From Enterobacter sp. JUb54 (GTDB lineage: Bacteria; Pseudomonadota; Gammaproteobacteria; Enterobacterales; Enterobacteriaceae): a stretch of 64,000 nt of DNA. Where the stretch lies: contig NZ_CP060418.1 of NCBI RefSeq assembly GCF_014298075.1, positions 1,674,001 through 1,738,000 on the forward strand. Direction: 5' to 3'. Made by a program: the position numbers and the translations under genes. Below the pieces are notes generated by a model. The model made no database searches. It was not told the origin of the DNA and saw only the letters and a program-made list of their open reading frames with translations. The first letter of the stretch is position 1. Each line of letters begins with the position of its first letter. This document shows, in pieces, positions 24,956 to 34,381 of the stretch.

Positions 24956-26113
24956 ATGGAGCAACGCCGCGTTTATGGCAAAAATCACTGGTATCATGAA
25001 ACCCAGTCAACCATCTGCCCGGTCGATGTACTGCCACTCGTCCCTGAAGCCGCCGATGTCGAAGACCGCTTTTTACTCGATCTGACGTTGCCGGAAGCCT
25101 GGAGCCAGGTGCATGCAGGCTGGCTGCTGCCGGCCAGGCGGCTGGCCGATGCCTTTTTCCCTGCCACCGTGATGGTCAACCGATTACATACATTGAGTGC
25201 CTACGATCGCCTGAGCACCGCCCTGACCGTCGCCCAGGTGTATGGCGTCCAGCGGCTGTGTAATCATTATGCCGCACGCCTCGCGCCGCTGTCCGGCCCG
25301 GACTCTTCCCGGGAAAGCAATCGCCGGCTGGCACAAATTACGCAATATGCCCGCCAGTTAGCCAGTTCCCCGTCGGTAATTACCGCGCTGTCCCGCAGCC
25401 AGCTCGATGAGGTGGGCTTAACCCCACGCGATATCATCCTCATCAATCAAATTATTGGCTTTATCGGCTTTCAGGCGCGGACCATTGCCACCTTTCACGC
25501 GCTAATGGGCTTCCCGGTGCGCTGGATGCCGGGTATGCCGCAGCAAGACGATGCCCCGGCAGAGCTGTTTTCGCCCGATCCCGTCAGCTGGCAGCCCGAT
25601 GTGAACGAAACCGAATGGCGCTATGCGGATGATGATCGCCAGGCCCTGCTGGCAAGCTGTCAGCCACACTCTGAATTTTCCGCGCTGGCGCCGCTGCTGG
25701 CGACCCACGAAGCCATTTTCAAAACCCAGAATACCCTGCTGGGCCGTTTACACGACCTTCAGCCCCATGCCGCGTCGATGGCGCTGCTGTCCGCCCGCAT
25801 CAACGGAAGCGTCAGCTGTTTTAACGCCTGGGTGCAGACGGACGGAGAAAGCGACGCGCTGTCCACACTGCTGCGTCATGACGATAACGGCCTGACGCAC
25901 TGGGGAAAAAACCATCCCGATGAGTACGCGCTGCTGCAGGCGGCACAACTTTTAACCCGCGCTCCTGCCCGGTTAAGCGCTGCGCAATTAACCCCGTTGA
26001 TCGAGCAGGGGCTTTCGCCGCGAGAGATTATCGATATTCTGGCGTGGTGCGGTTTGTGCGGCTGGATTAATCGTCTGAAAATCGCCCTCGGGAATGTGAG
26101 TCAGCAGACCTAA
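24956..26113 (+). CDS. yciW: YciW, CMD/peroxidase-like protein
   Basis: A 385-residue protein related to the carboxymuconolactone decarboxylase/AhpD-like fold. The opening (MEQRRVYGKNHWYHETQ) matches E. coli YciW. The central TPRDIILINQIIGFIGFQARTIATFHAL segment is the CMD-type helix pair, lacking the usual CxxC. E. coli yciW belongs to the CysB regulon and has been tied to cysteine or methionine metabolism; the enzymatic role is not established. cysB itself is in this window at 37855-38829. Confidence 0.88.
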   Translation: MEQRRVYGKNHWYHETQSTICPVDVLPLVPEAADVEDRFLLDLTLPEAWSQVHAGWLLPARRLADAFFPATVMVNRLHTLSAYDRLSTALTVAQVYGVQRLCNHYAARLAPLSGPDSSRESNRRLAQITQYARQLASSPSVITALSRSQLDEVGLTPRDIILINQIIGFIGFQARTIATFHALMGFPVRWMPGMPQQDDAPAELFSPDPVSWQPDVNETEWRYADDDRQALLASCQPHSEFSALAPLLATHEAIFKTQNTLLGRLHDLQPHAASMALLSARINGSVSCFNAWVQTDGESDALSTLLRHDDNGLTHWGKNHPDEYALLQAAQLLTRAPARLSAAQLTPLIEQGLSPREIIDILAWCGLCGWINRLKIALGNVSQQT

Positions 26114-26193
26114 AATGCCAAACATCGCTTGCTGCAACAGGCATTATCGCGTAAAAATGTCAGCCGCTCTTTTAGCCACGAAAATACCTAATT

Positions 26194-28128
26194 ATGTTTC
26201 AGGACAACCCGCTGCTCGCGCAGCTTAAACAGCAACTGCATTCTCAGACTCCTCGTGTTGAAGGGGTCGTAAAGGGTACGGAAAAAGGCTTTGGCTTCCT
26301 CGAAGTTGATGCGCAGAAAAGCTACTTTATTCCGCCGCCGCAAATGAAAAAAGTGATGCATGGCGACCGTATCAGCGCCGTGATCCACACTGAAAAAGAG
26401 CGCGAAAGCGCTGAGCCGGAAACATTGATTGAGCCTTTCCTGACGCGTTTCGTCGGTAAAGTGCATAAGAAAGATGACCGCCTGTCGATTGTTCCCGATC
26501 ATCCGCTGCTGAAAGACGCTATCCCTTGCCGCGCCGACCGTAGCGTGAGCCATGATTTTCAACAGGGTGACTGGGCCGTTGCAGAAATGCGCCGTCATCC
26601 GCTGAAAGGCGACCGTGGTTTTTACGCGGAATTAACCCAGTTCATTACCTTCAGTGACGATCATTTCGTTCCCTGGTGGGTCACGCTGGCACGCCATAAT
26701 CTGGAAAAAGAAGCCCCGGATGGCGTCGCCACCGAGATGCAGGATGAAGGTCTGGAACGTCGCGATTTAACGGCGCTGGACTTCGTCACCATCGACAGCG
26801 CCAGCACCGAAGATATGGATGATGCGCTGTATGTCGAGACAGCCGACGACGGCAAACTGCACCTGACCGTCGCGATTGCCGATCCGACCGCCTGGATTGC
26901 TGAAGGTAGCAAGCTGGATCAGACCGCAAAAATCCGCGCGTTCACCAACTATCTGCCGGGCTTCAATATCCCGATGCTGCCGCGTGAACTGTCTGACGAC
27001 CTGTGCTCGCTGCGCCCCCAGGTTGTGCGCCCGGTTCTGGCCTGCCGCATGACGCTGGCCGCCGACGGTACTATCGAAGATGATATTGAATTCTTCGCCG
27101 CTACCATCGAGTCAAAAGCGAAGCTGGCTTATGACAACGTCTCCGACTGGCTGGAAAAAACCGGCAGCTGGCAGCCAGAAAGCGACGCTATCGCACAGCA
27201 GATTAACCTGCTGCAGGATGTCTGCCTGCGCCGCAGCCAATGGCGTCAGACCCATGCGCTGGTGTTCAAAGACCGCCCGGACTACCGTTTCGTGCTGGGT
27301 GAAAAAGGCGAAGTGCTGGATATCGTGGCCGAACCGCGCCGCATCGCCAACCGCATCGTCGAAGAGTCAATGATTGCCGCCAACATCTGCGCCGCTCGTG
27401 TCCTGCGCGACAAGCTGGGCTTTGGTGTTTATAACGTTCATACCGGTTTTGATCCGGCGAACACCGAGCAGCTGGCAGCACTGCTGAAAACGCATGACGT
27501 GCATGTTGATCCGGTCGAAGTCCTGACCCTCGACGGCTTCTGTAAACTGCGTCGCGAACTGGATGCCCAACCATCAGGCTTCCTCGACAGCCGCATTCGT
27601 CGTTTCCAGTCCTACGCAGAGATCAGCACCGAGCCAGGCCCGCACTTCGGCCTTGGCCTGGAAGCCTATGCCACCTGGACTTCACCGATTCGTAAGTATG
27701 GCGACATGATTAACCATCGTCTGCTGAAAGCGATTATCAAAGGTGAAAGTGCCTCTCGTCCGCAGGATGAAGTTGCCGTTCAGATGGCCGAGCGTCGTCG
27801 CCTGAACCGCATGGCCGAGCGCGATGTCGGTGACTGGCTGTATGCCCGTTATCTGAATCCGCAGGCGGGGACCGATACCCGTTTTGCCGCTGAAATCATT
27901 GATATCAGCCGTGGCGGTATGCGCGTACGTCTGGTGGATAACGGCGCCGTCGCCTTTATCCCGGCGCCGTTCCTGCACGCCGTCCGCGATGAGCTGGTCT
28001 GCAGCCAGGAAAACGGCACCGTCCAGATCAAAGGTGAGACCGTCTACAAGGTGACTGACGTTATCGACGTCAAGATTGCTGAAGTTCGCATGGAAACCCG
28101 CAGCGTCATCGCGCGTCCGTTCGCCTGA
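26194..28128 (+). CDS. rnb: RNase II (exoribonuclease II)
   Basis: The major 3'-to-5' processive exoribonuclease acting on single-stranded mRNA tails. 644 residues, the E. coli length. Order: two N-terminal cold-shock domains (KGFGFLEV near residue 30), RNB catalytic domain with the acidic cluster [14 protein letters not shown] at about 200-213, and a C-terminal S1 domain. The conserved [18 protein letters not shown] segment is present. Monocistronic, with a strong terminator directly after. Confidence 0.98.
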   Translation: MFQDNPLLAQLKQQLHSQTPRVEGVVKGTEKGFGFLEVDAQKSYFIPPPQMKKVMHGDRISAVIHTEKERESAEPETLIEPFLTRFVGKVHKKDDRLSIVPDHPLLKDAIPCRADRSVSHDFQQGDWAVAEMRRHPLKGDRGFYAELTQFITFSDDHFVPWWVTLARHNLEKEAPDGVATEMQDEGLERRDLTALDFVTIDSASTEDMDDALYVETADDGKLHLTVAIADPTAWIAEGSKLDQTAKIRAFTNYLPGFNIPMLPRELSDDLCSLRPQVVRPVLACRMTLAADGTIEDDIEFFAATIESKAKLAYDNVSDWLEKTGSWQPESDAIAQQINLLQDVCLRRSQWRQTHALVFKDRPDYRFVLGEKGEVLDIVAEPRRIANRIVEESMIAANICAARVLRDKLGFGVYNVHTGFDPANTEQLAALLKTHDVHVDPVEVLTLDGFCKLRRELDAQPSGFLDSRIRRFQSYAEISTEPGPHFGLGLEAYATWTSPIRKYGDMINHRLLKAIIKGESASRPQDEVAVQMAERRRLNRMAERDVGDWLYARYLNPQAGTDTRFAAEIIDISRGGMRVRLVDNGAVAFIPAPFLHAVRDELVCSQENGTVQIKGETVYKVTDVIDVKIAEVRMETRSVIARPFA

Positions 28129-28139
28129 TAGCACGCCTC

Positions 28140-28171
28140 AGCGGCTCCTGAACCCAGGGGCCGCTCTTTTT
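28140..28171 (+). terminator. terminator after rnb
   Basis: AGCGGC / GCCGCT stem with an inner CCTG/CAGG extension, followed by CTTTTT; starts 12 bp after the rnb stop. Confidence 0.85.
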
Positions 28172-28302
28172 ATCACCTCATTTGACCGCATTTCTCCGCC
28201 ATTTATGCTCGAATGATTTATGTTGTGCTATTTTTTCACTTCTCTTTTTCATCCGTTTTTTGCATCATTGATTTCATTCGTTTTTGTCACCAGGATAATG
28301 CT

Positions 28303-28485
28303 ATGTCTGAATTGAATGCCCGCCTGCTCGCCCAACGCATCGATACCGTGCTGGATATTCTGGTTGCTGGAGATTATCACTCTGCGATCCACAATCTGGA
28401 GATCCTGAAAGCGGAGCTTCAGGCGCTCACTGACGATCAAGCGGAAACAAAGCCCGGCCAGCCAAAAGCACCCTGGGAAATCTGA
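28303..28485 (+). CDS. yciZ: YciZ, UPF0509 family
   Basis: A 60-residue helical protein nearly identical over its first 35 residues to E. coli YciZ ([20 protein letters not shown]) and with the same ending PKAPWEI. The start at 28303 is supported by AGGA and by the family; the frame is open upstream. Function unknown. The linker before the last seven residues is slightly longer than in E. coli. Confidence 0.88.
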   Translation: MSELNARLLAQRIDTVLDILVAGDYHSAIHNLEILKAELQALTDDQAETKPGQPKAPWEI

Positions 28486-28556
28486 ACGTCCATCTCGCCA
28501 CAATCGCCCGCTGGAGTCGATTGTCGGCAAAATAGCCCTCTAACTGCGATGTTGCT

Positions 28557-29306
28557 ATGAACGCCCGACAACAAAGTATTTTGCAAATGGTCATCGATAA
28601 AGGCCGCATGAGCGTGGCCGATCTCGCCAAAATGACCGGTGTTTCCGAAGTTACGATTCGCCAGGATTTAAATTTACTGGAAAAGCAGAGCTATCTGCGC
28701 CGGACTCACGGTTTCGCCGTTCCGTTGGACAGTGAAGATGTCGAAACCCGCATGATGACCTACTTCTCTATCAAGCGAGAGCTCGCCAGCCGGGCCGCCA
28801 GCCTGGTCAATGCCGGAGAGACGGTGTTTATCGAAAACGGCAGCTGTAACGCCCTGCTGGCCCGTACGCTGGCTGAGCGCGGGGATATCACCATCATTAC
28901 CGTCAGCAGCTATATTGCCCATCTGCTGAAGGAGACCCCTGGCGAAGTAATTCTGCTCGGCGGACTGTACCAGAAACGCAGCGAAAGCATGGTCGGCCCC
29001 CTGACCCGGCAATTTATCCAGCAGGTGCATTTCAGCAAGGCCTTTATCGGTATTGATGGCTGGCAGCCGGAAACCGGTTTTACCGGGAAAGATATGATGC
29101 GCGCCGATGTGGTCAACGCGGTGCTGGCGAAAGGATGTGAAGCCATTGTGTTGAGCGACAGTTCGAAGTTCAGCGTGGTGCATCCGTATCCGCTCGGGCC
29201 GACGACGCTCTTTAGCCGCCTGATTACCGATGAAAACCTGAGTGACGATGCACGCCAGCAGCTGGCGGCCAATGGTTTAACCGTTGATATCGTCAGCTGC
29301 AGCTGA
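28557..29306 (+). CDS. yciT: YciT, DeoR-family regulator
   Basis: A 249-residue DeoR-type transcription regulator. The N-terminal helix-turn-helix ([26 protein letters not shown]) is at about residues 17-42. It is followed by the sugar-phosphate-sensing isomerase-like domain ([34 protein letters not shown]). E. coli YciT is a poorly defined regulator tied to osmotic response, fitting its position before osmB. In E. coli, pdeR (gmr) lies between rnb and this gene; it is absent here. Confidence 0.9.
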   Translation: MNARQQSILQMVIDKGRMSVADLAKMTGVSEVTIRQDLNLLEKQSYLRRTHGFAVPLDSEDVETRMMTYFSIKRELASRAASLVNAGETVFIENGSCNALLARTLAERGDITIITVSSYIAHLLKETPGEVILLGGLYQKRSESMVGPLTRQFIQQVHFSKAFIGIDGWQPETGFTGKDMMRADVVNAVLAKGCEAIVLSDSSKFSVVHPYPLGPTTLFSRLITDENLSDDARQQLAANGLTVDIVSCS

Positions 29307-29606
29307 TTTCTCCCCAGTCATCCCCTTCTCCTTTCGCTTCTCCTTCCGCCGCCCACCATCGTGGGCGCAGGCGCCACGCGGCCTATCTGAGAGTTTTCCG
29401 AGCCGGCAATTAAGAGTTTTTACCTGCCGGTAAAATTTAAAAAAAGTAGAATTAATGTTAGCGATATAACAGGAAGTGACTATCACCCGCGTGATTAAAG
29501 TAACACCTGCGCAACTTAAGTTTCATGGAATAGCCCTTAAGCCTGAGCATCACGCTATGATTTAAGGGAAGTTGGATCCATGAATAGATTATTCAGGAGA
29601 AAAATT
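29307..29606 (+). promoter_or_regulatory. yciT-osmB intergenic region with osmB promoter
   Basis: A 7-bp hairpin TTTTACC/GGTAAAA (29418-29435) followed by TTT may end yciT transcription. CTATGATTTAA (29555-29565) resembles a sigma-S-type -10 element about 45 bp before osmB, as expected for this osmotically induced gene. Confidence 0.5.
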
Positions 29607-29828
29607 ATGATGACTTCAACGAGCAAAAAAATGGCTGCCGCAGTACTGGCTATCACCGTCGCAATGTCTCTGAGCGCTTGCTCTAACTGGTCTAAACGCG
29701 ATCGTAATACCGCTATTGGTGCGGGTGCGGGCGCAATTGGTGGCGCAGTATTAACCGATGGTAGCACCCTGGGGACTCTGGGTGGCGCGGCTGTCGGTGG
29801 GATTATCGGCCACCAGGTTGGCAAATAA
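29607..29828 (+). CDS. osmB: OsmB osmotically inducible lipoprotein
   Basis: A 73-residue outer-membrane lipoprotein. It has a short signal peptide with lipobox LSAC, then a glycine-zipper region (AIGAGAGAIGGAV, GTLGGAAVGGIIGHQVGK). GGAG precedes two consecutive ATGs; the frame's upstream extension has no family support. Expression in E. coli responds to osmolarity, stationary phase and the Rcs system. Confidence 0.95.
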   Translation: MMTSTSKKMAAAVLAITVAMSLSACSNWSKRDRNTAIGAGAGAIGGAVLTDGSTLGTLGGAAVGGIIGHQVGK

Positions 29829-29891
29829 GTTTTAAACTGAACAACCAATAAAAATAATTTACTTCATCAGACTTACGCACCTGAAAGTATC

Positions 29892-29917
29892 AAGGCCACG
29901 GTATTTACCGTGGCCTT
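29892..29917. terminator. shared terminator between osmB and yciH
   Basis: An 11-bp perfect stem (AAGGCCACGGT / ACCGTGGCCTT) with a 4-base loop, midway between convergent genes. Flanking T-runs are short. Confidence 0.65.
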
Positions 29918-29923
29918 GTCATA

Positions 29924-30250
29924 TTAACCGCCCGCCAGTTTTACTTTCATGCCTTTGGCTTCCAGCAGCGATTTCAGCAGATCCCGCTTATCTCCCTGAA
30001 TCTCAATAATACCGTCCTTAACTGAACCGCCGCAGCCGCATTTCTTTTTCAGCTCAGCGGCCAGTTTCGCCAGCGCATCATCATCGAGGTCGATTCCGGT
30101 GATCAGGCATACGCCCTTACCTTTACGGCCGCTGGTCTGGCGCTGAATGCGTACCACGCCGTCACCTTTCGGACGTTCCACCACCGCCTTGGGTTCATCG
30201 ATGCGGCCGCTGTCGGTCGAATAGACCAGCCGGCTATTAGAATCGCTCAT
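29924..30250 (-). CDS. yciH: YciH, SUI1/eIF1-like translation factor
   Basis: A 108-residue protein of the SUI1 family. GVCLITGIDLDD and the CGCGGSVKDGIIEIQGD loop are the family core. Reported in E. coli to reject aberrant initiation complexes in vitro; its cellular role is not firmly set. Its start overlaps the pyrF stop (TAATG), so the two are translationally coupled. Confidence 0.95.
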   Translation of the reverse strand: MSDSNSRLVYSTDSGRIDEPKAVVERPKGDGVVRIQRQTSGRKGKGVCLITGIDLDDDALAKLAAELKKKCGCGGSVKDGIIEIQGDKRDLLKSLLEAKGMKVKLAGG

Positions 30251-30984
30251 TATGCCCCCTTGTGCAGTGATGCATTGATGCTGCGTAAGGTCGCAGCCGG
30301 GTCCGCAGACTGGGTGACCGGACGACCGATAACCATATAGTCAACGCCGGCTTCCTGTGCCTGTTCCGGGGTCATAATACGACGCTGATCGCCCGCGTCG
30401 CTGCCCTGCGGACGGATACCCGGCGTGACCAGCTTAAATGCCTGGCCCAGCTCCTGCTTGAAGCGCACCGCTTCTTGCGCCGAGCACACCACGCCATCCA
30501 GACCACAGCGCTGGGTTAATGCCGCCAGCTTCGCTGCATGATCGGCAGGCGATAACGTGATCCCGAGATCCTGCAGGTCGCAGGCTTCCATACTGGTCAG
30601 TACGGTTACGGCAATCAGCAGTGGCGCATCGTTACCAAACGGCAGCAGCGCTTCACGCGCCGCGGTCATCATCCGCGCGCCGCCGGAGGCATGCACGTTA
30701 ACCATCCAGACGCCAAGCTCTGCCGCCGCTGCCACAGCACGAGCGGTGGTGTTCGGGATATCATGGAATTTCAGATCGAGGAACACCTCGAAGCCACGCT
30801 GATGCAGATCGCGAACAAACTGCGGCCCCAGCAGCGTAAACATCTCTTTGCCCACCTTCAGGCGGCAATCGCGCGGGTCGATAAGGTCAACAAATGCCAG
30901 CGCTTTGTCGCGGTTATCATAATCGAGCGCAACAACAACCGGAGAGGATGTAACAACGCGAGGAGAAGAGGTAGCAGTAGACAT
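30250..30984 (-). CDS. pyrF: orotidine 5'-phosphate decarboxylase
   Basis: Converts OMP to UMP, the final step of de novo pyrimidine synthesis. 244-residue TIM barrel. The catalytic [10 protein letters not shown] motif (Lys and Asp network) is near residues 70-79, and the phosphate loops [17 protein letters not shown] and VIGRPVTQS are present. Forms an operon with yciH downstream. Confidence 0.98.
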   Translation of the reverse strand: MSTATSSPRVVTSSPVVVALDYDNRDKALAFVDLIDPRDCRLKVGKEMFTLLGPQFVRDLHQRGFEVFLDLKFHDIPNTTARAVAAAAELGVWMVNVHASGGARMMTAAREALLPFGNDAPLLIAVTVLTSMEACDLQDLGITLSPADHAAKLAALTQRCGLDGVVCSAQEAVRFKQELGQAFKLVTPGIRPQGSDAGDQRRIMTPEQAQEAGVDYMVIGRPVTQSADPAATLRSINASLHKGA

Positions 30985-31187
30985 CGTGACCAGACCTTAA
31001 TTGTTGATAGGCGCCGTCTGGCGCAAAAAAGGTAAACGGGCAGCATTCTACCTGCGATATCGGCAAATTGACAGGCTGCTTTTATCCCCTGCCAGACGAG
31101 GCTGTCTGCGGCGCTGAAGTGGTGAAACGCGATAAACTCATTAGTATGTTGTAACTAAAACGCGACTTTTTTTAGACCTTGCGGCGG

Positions 31188-32357
31188 TTATTGTCCGTCG
31201 AGGCCGCGAATCGGTTTAATGGTTGACCATGAGCGGCAGGACGGGCAGTGCCAGTAGAGCGTATGGGCGGTGAAACCACATTTCTGGCAGCGATAGCGCG
31301 GTTTACTGCGCACCTGCTCACCCACCATATTGCGCAGCACGCCGAGGCTCTCTTTCGCGCGCCCTTCTTCGGCTTCATTGAGGTGATAGTCCATCAGCTT
31401 GTGGAACACCCGCATAGTCGGATGACGCTCCAGCTGGCGGGTCACATAGTTTTGCGCAGACTCGATCCCTTCCCGCTGCTCAAGAATTTGCGCCAGCATC
31501 AGCTCGGCGGTGGCGCCGGTGTTTTCATCGGCACAGCGGCGTAAGAACTGCTCCCACTCGTCGAGTTTCCCCAGCTGCTGGTAGCAGGTCTGCAGCATAT
31601 CGAGGGTTTCCCCCACCAGCTCTTTATCCTGATTGATGACCCGCTCGAGGCTTTCTACCGCTTTAGCGTAGTCGCCCTTCTCCATCCACACCCGGCCCAT
31701 CATTATCGATACCCGGGCGCTGTTGCGGTCAGCCGCTGCGCCTTTCTTCAGCAGCGTCATGGCTTTGTCCATATCGCTGTTTGCCATCTGCTGCAGCGCC
31801 AGCTCACACCAGAAGTTGGCGATATCGCCCCGGTGTTTTTCTTTGCCGAGCTTAACCAGCCGTTCGGCGACATCAATAGCAGACTGCCAGTCGCTGGTGG
31901 CCTGATAGATTTGCAGCAACTGCTGCAACGCGCCAAGGCGAAAATCGGTCTCGTCTACCAGCTGCTTGAACATATCTTCCGCGCGGTCGTAGAGGCCGGC
32001 GGCCATGTAGTCGCGACCAAGCTGCTGCACGGCCAGCAGTCGCTGGTCGTAGGTCAGCGAGGCGCTTTCCATCAGGCTCTGGTGAATACGAATTGCCCGG
32101 TCAACCTCGCCGCGGGAGCGGAACAGGTTACCCAGCGTCAGGTGGGCCTCAACGGTGCCGGTGTCCTCTTTCAGCATGTCGAGGAACAGATCCACGGCTT
32201 TATCCTGCTGATTGCTCAACAGGAAGTTCACCCCGGTCACGTAATCACGTGACAGGCGGCTCGCATCGTCCTGTTTGGACTGTTGTGCACTTCTGCGCCC
32301 CATATACCATCCATAAGCAGCGGCAACGGGCAAAAGCAGAAACAACAACTCCAGCAT
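31188..32357 (-). CDS. lapB: LapB (YciM), LPS assembly regulator
   Basis: 389 residues. One N-terminal membrane anchor (residues 1-18), nine or so TPR repeats on the cytoplasmic side, and a C-terminal rubredoxin-type metal site (CQKCGF ... CPSC). LapB presents LpxC to FtsH for degradation and so limits LPS synthesis. Six bases after lapA. Relevant here because the island adds another lipid A acyltransferase. Confidence 0.97.
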   Translation of the reverse strand: MLELLFLLLPVAAAYGWYMGRRSAQQSKQDDASRLSRDYVTGVNFLLSNQQDKAVDLFLDMLKEDTGTVEAHLTLGNLFRSRGEVDRAIRIHQSLMESASLTYDQRLLAVQQLGRDYMAAGLYDRAEDMFKQLVDETDFRLGALQQLLQIYQATSDWQSAIDVAERLVKLGKEKHRGDIANFWCELALQQMANSDMDKAMTLLKKGAAADRNSARVSIMMGRVWMEKGDYAKAVESLERVINQDKELVGETLDMLQTCYQQLGKLDEWEQFLRRCADENTGATAELMLAQILEQREGIESAQNYVTRQLERHPTMRVFHKLMDYHLNEAEEGRAKESLGVLRNMVGEQVRSKPRYRCQKCGFTAHTLYWHCPSCRSWSTIKPIRGLDGQ

Positions 32358-32363
32358 AAATGA

Positions 32364-32672
32364 TTATTCCTTCAGCGCAGGAACGGCTGCGCCAGCCGGC
32401 GTGGTGCTGGCAGGAGCAATTTGATGTTCGAGACGCTTAATTTTACGTTCAGCGCGAACCAGGGAAACGCGTACCCGCAGCCAGAAAAGGCCGCAAATCA
32501 GCCAGCCAATCGCAAAACCTGCGGCGAAAAGGACCGCCAGCAACGTTGAAATACGGAATTCACCCTGCGCAAGCAGATAGTTGAAGGTGACCTGTTGATC
32601 ATTTTGCGCGCCCAGCGTCACCGAGATGACGAAGATGGCGAGTACCAGTAAGAAAATAAGTAAATATTTCAC
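32364..32672 (-). CDS. lapA: LapA (YciS) membrane protein
   Basis: A 102-residue inner-membrane protein with two spans (about 2-20 and 42-66) and a basic coiled tail. Partner of LapB in LPS biogenesis; co-transcribed with it. Confidence 0.95.
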   Translation of the reverse strand: MKYLLIFLLVLAIFVISVTLGAQNDQQVTFNYLLAQGEFRISTLLAVLFAAGFAIGWLICGLFWLRVRVSLVRAERKIKRLEHQIAPASTTPAGAAVPALKE

Positions 32673-32807
32673 ACTACTTCCCGTTTTGTGGGTTGAGCGA
32701 AAAAATCCCGCATTCAGCCCTATAAAGTATCATTTTCGCTGCAGTGGTGAAATGGAAAAGCATGACACCCTGTCAGGATATGTGTCCGGCTGGCGCGAAA
32801 ATCAACG

Positions 32808-33575
32808 CTATTCCTGTTTTATCGCCCGTTTCTTAATATCCTGGGCCTCTTCGCCCGGTGGCGTAAGCGGACCGCACAGCCGCTGCGTGAGCCAGGTCGC
32901 CAGCGTCACCAGCAACCACGAGATAAGCGTTGCAACAATCAGGTCCTGCGGCCAGTGCATACCCAGCGCCAGGCGGCTGCCCATCACCGCCGTTGCCCAC
33001 GTCAGCAGAACGGCCATGGTCAACCAACGCCGACGCGGCCACAGCAGCCCCACGCCGAGCAGCGCCCAGCTGGCGGCAAACATGGTGTGGCCGGAAGGGA
33101 ACGCAAACCCGGTTTCTTTTTGCCAGTGCTTACGCAGGAATTTAGGAATATCCTGCTGCTGCGCCAGCTGTTCATGCACCAGTTTAGCGCGTTCTTTGCG
33201 TTTTAACGCGTAGAATTGATCGACGGGCACCTGTTGACTCTTTTCTAACCAGACCACATACGGGCGCGGTTCCTGCGCCTGCTCTTTAATCCAGGATTTA
33301 ATGCCCTGCCCCAGCAATATTGCCGCCGCCAGTATCATAAACAGCACCACGGCCGCGCGCAGGCGAAAACGCAGACACCACAGGAACCAGCCGCATAACA
33401 GCGTATGGGTGATAATTCCCCACGGCTGGGTCACGCTCTCGGTCACCCAGTACAGCAGTTTGAGTTCGGCACCATGCAGTCCGGGCTGCCACTTCCATCC
33501 GGATATCCAGACCACGGCGGGCATAACAATGAGCAGTGTCGCCGCAACGGCAGTTCGTCTGGCTATCGACAGCAT
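32808..33575 (-). CDS. pgpB: PgpB phosphatase (PGP / undecaprenyl-PP)
   Basis: A 255-residue PAP2-superfamily membrane phosphatase that dephosphorylates phosphatidylglycerol phosphate and C55-PP. The three active-site motifs are present: KEQAQEPRP, FPSGH and SRLALGMHWPQD. Six spans are predicted. Divergent from ribA. Confidence 0.96.
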   Translation of the reverse strand: MLSIARRTAVAATLLIVMPAVVWISGWKWQPGLHGAELKLLYWVTESVTQPWGIITHTLLCGWFLWCLRFRLRAAVVLFMILAAAILLGQGIKSWIKEQAQEPRPYVVWLEKSQQVPVDQFYALKRKERAKLVHEQLAQQQDIPKFLRKHWQKETGFAFPSGHTMFAASWALLGVGLLWPRRRWLTMAVLLTWATAVMGSRLALGMHWPQDLIVATLISWLLVTLATWLTQRLCGPLTPPGEEAQDIKKRAIKQE

Positions 33576-33738
33576 CTTATCTCCTTATTTCATCTTCCGA
33601 CTATCATAACGGAAAGTGGTTCGTTTGTGCGCTTTACGCGCAGGCAGCCGTGCGTAATTAGGAGAACGTCACGGCATTGTGGCAAAATAGCGGCAAACAG
33701 AAAGCACATTCAGGTGCTGACAAAATCTGGAGAATCAC

Positions 33739-34329
33739 ATGCAGCTTAAACGTGTGGCAGAAGCCAAACTGCCAACCCCCTGGGGCGATTTCCTGATGGT
33801 GGGATTTGAAGAACTGGCAACCGGGCAGGACCATGTCGCACTGGTATTCGGCGACATTTCGGGCCAGCAGCCCGTCCTGGCTCGCGTACACTCTGAGTGC
33901 TTAACGGGCGATGCCCTTTTTAGTCTGCGTTGTGATTGTGGTTTTCAGCTGGAAGCGGCCCTTTCCCATATTGCCGAAGAGGGACGCGGCATTCTGCTGT
34001 ACCATCGTCAGGAAGGCCGTAATATCGGTCTGCTGAATAAGATCCGCGCCTATGCGTTACAGGATCAGGGCTACGACACCGTAGAAGCGAACCATCAGCT
34101 GGGTTTTGCCGCCGATGAGCGCGATTTCACGCTGTGTGCCGATATGTTCAAACTTCTGCATGTTGACCAGGTTCGTCTGCTGACCAACAACCCGAAGAAG
34201 GTCGAAATCCTGACCGAAGCCGGTATCAATATCGTCGAGCGCGTGCCGCTGATTGTCGGCCGCAATCCGAAGAATGCCCATTATCTGGATACGAAAGCCG
34301 CGAAGATGGGTCACCTGCTGAATAAGTAA
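33739..34329 (+). CDS. ribA: GTP cyclohydrolase II
   Basis: First step of riboflavin synthesis: GTP to diaminohydroxyribosylaminopyrimidine phosphate plus formate. 196 residues. Zinc ligands are in [15 protein letters not shown]. The catalytic [15 protein letters not shown] segment and TNNPKKVE loop are conserved. Strong terminator after the stop. No FMN riboswitch was seen upstream; in enterics that controls ribB. Confidence 0.98.
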   Translation: MQLKRVAEAKLPTPWGDFLMVGFEELATGQDHVALVFGDISGQQPVLARVHSECLTGDALFSLRCDCGFQLEAALSHIAEEGRGILLYHRQEGRNIGLLNKIRAYALQDQGYDTVEANHQLGFAADERDFTLCADMFKLLHVDQVRLLTNNPKKVEILTEAGINIVERVPLIVGRNPKNAHYLDTKAAKMGHLLNK

Positions 34330-34347
34330 GGTGTCTGAAAAGATTCA

Positions 34348-34374
34348 GGGCCAGCGATTGCTGGCCCTTTTTTT
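34348..34374 (+). terminator. terminator after ribA
   Basis: GGGCCAGC / GCTGGCCC stem, 4-base loop, then seven T. Confidence 0.92.
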
Positions 34375-34381
34375 ACAACAT

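Noticed and set aside
33576-33738. FMN riboswitch upstream of ribA
   Set aside because: The gap is short and lacks the conserved RFN elements; in enterics the riboswitch sits at ribB.
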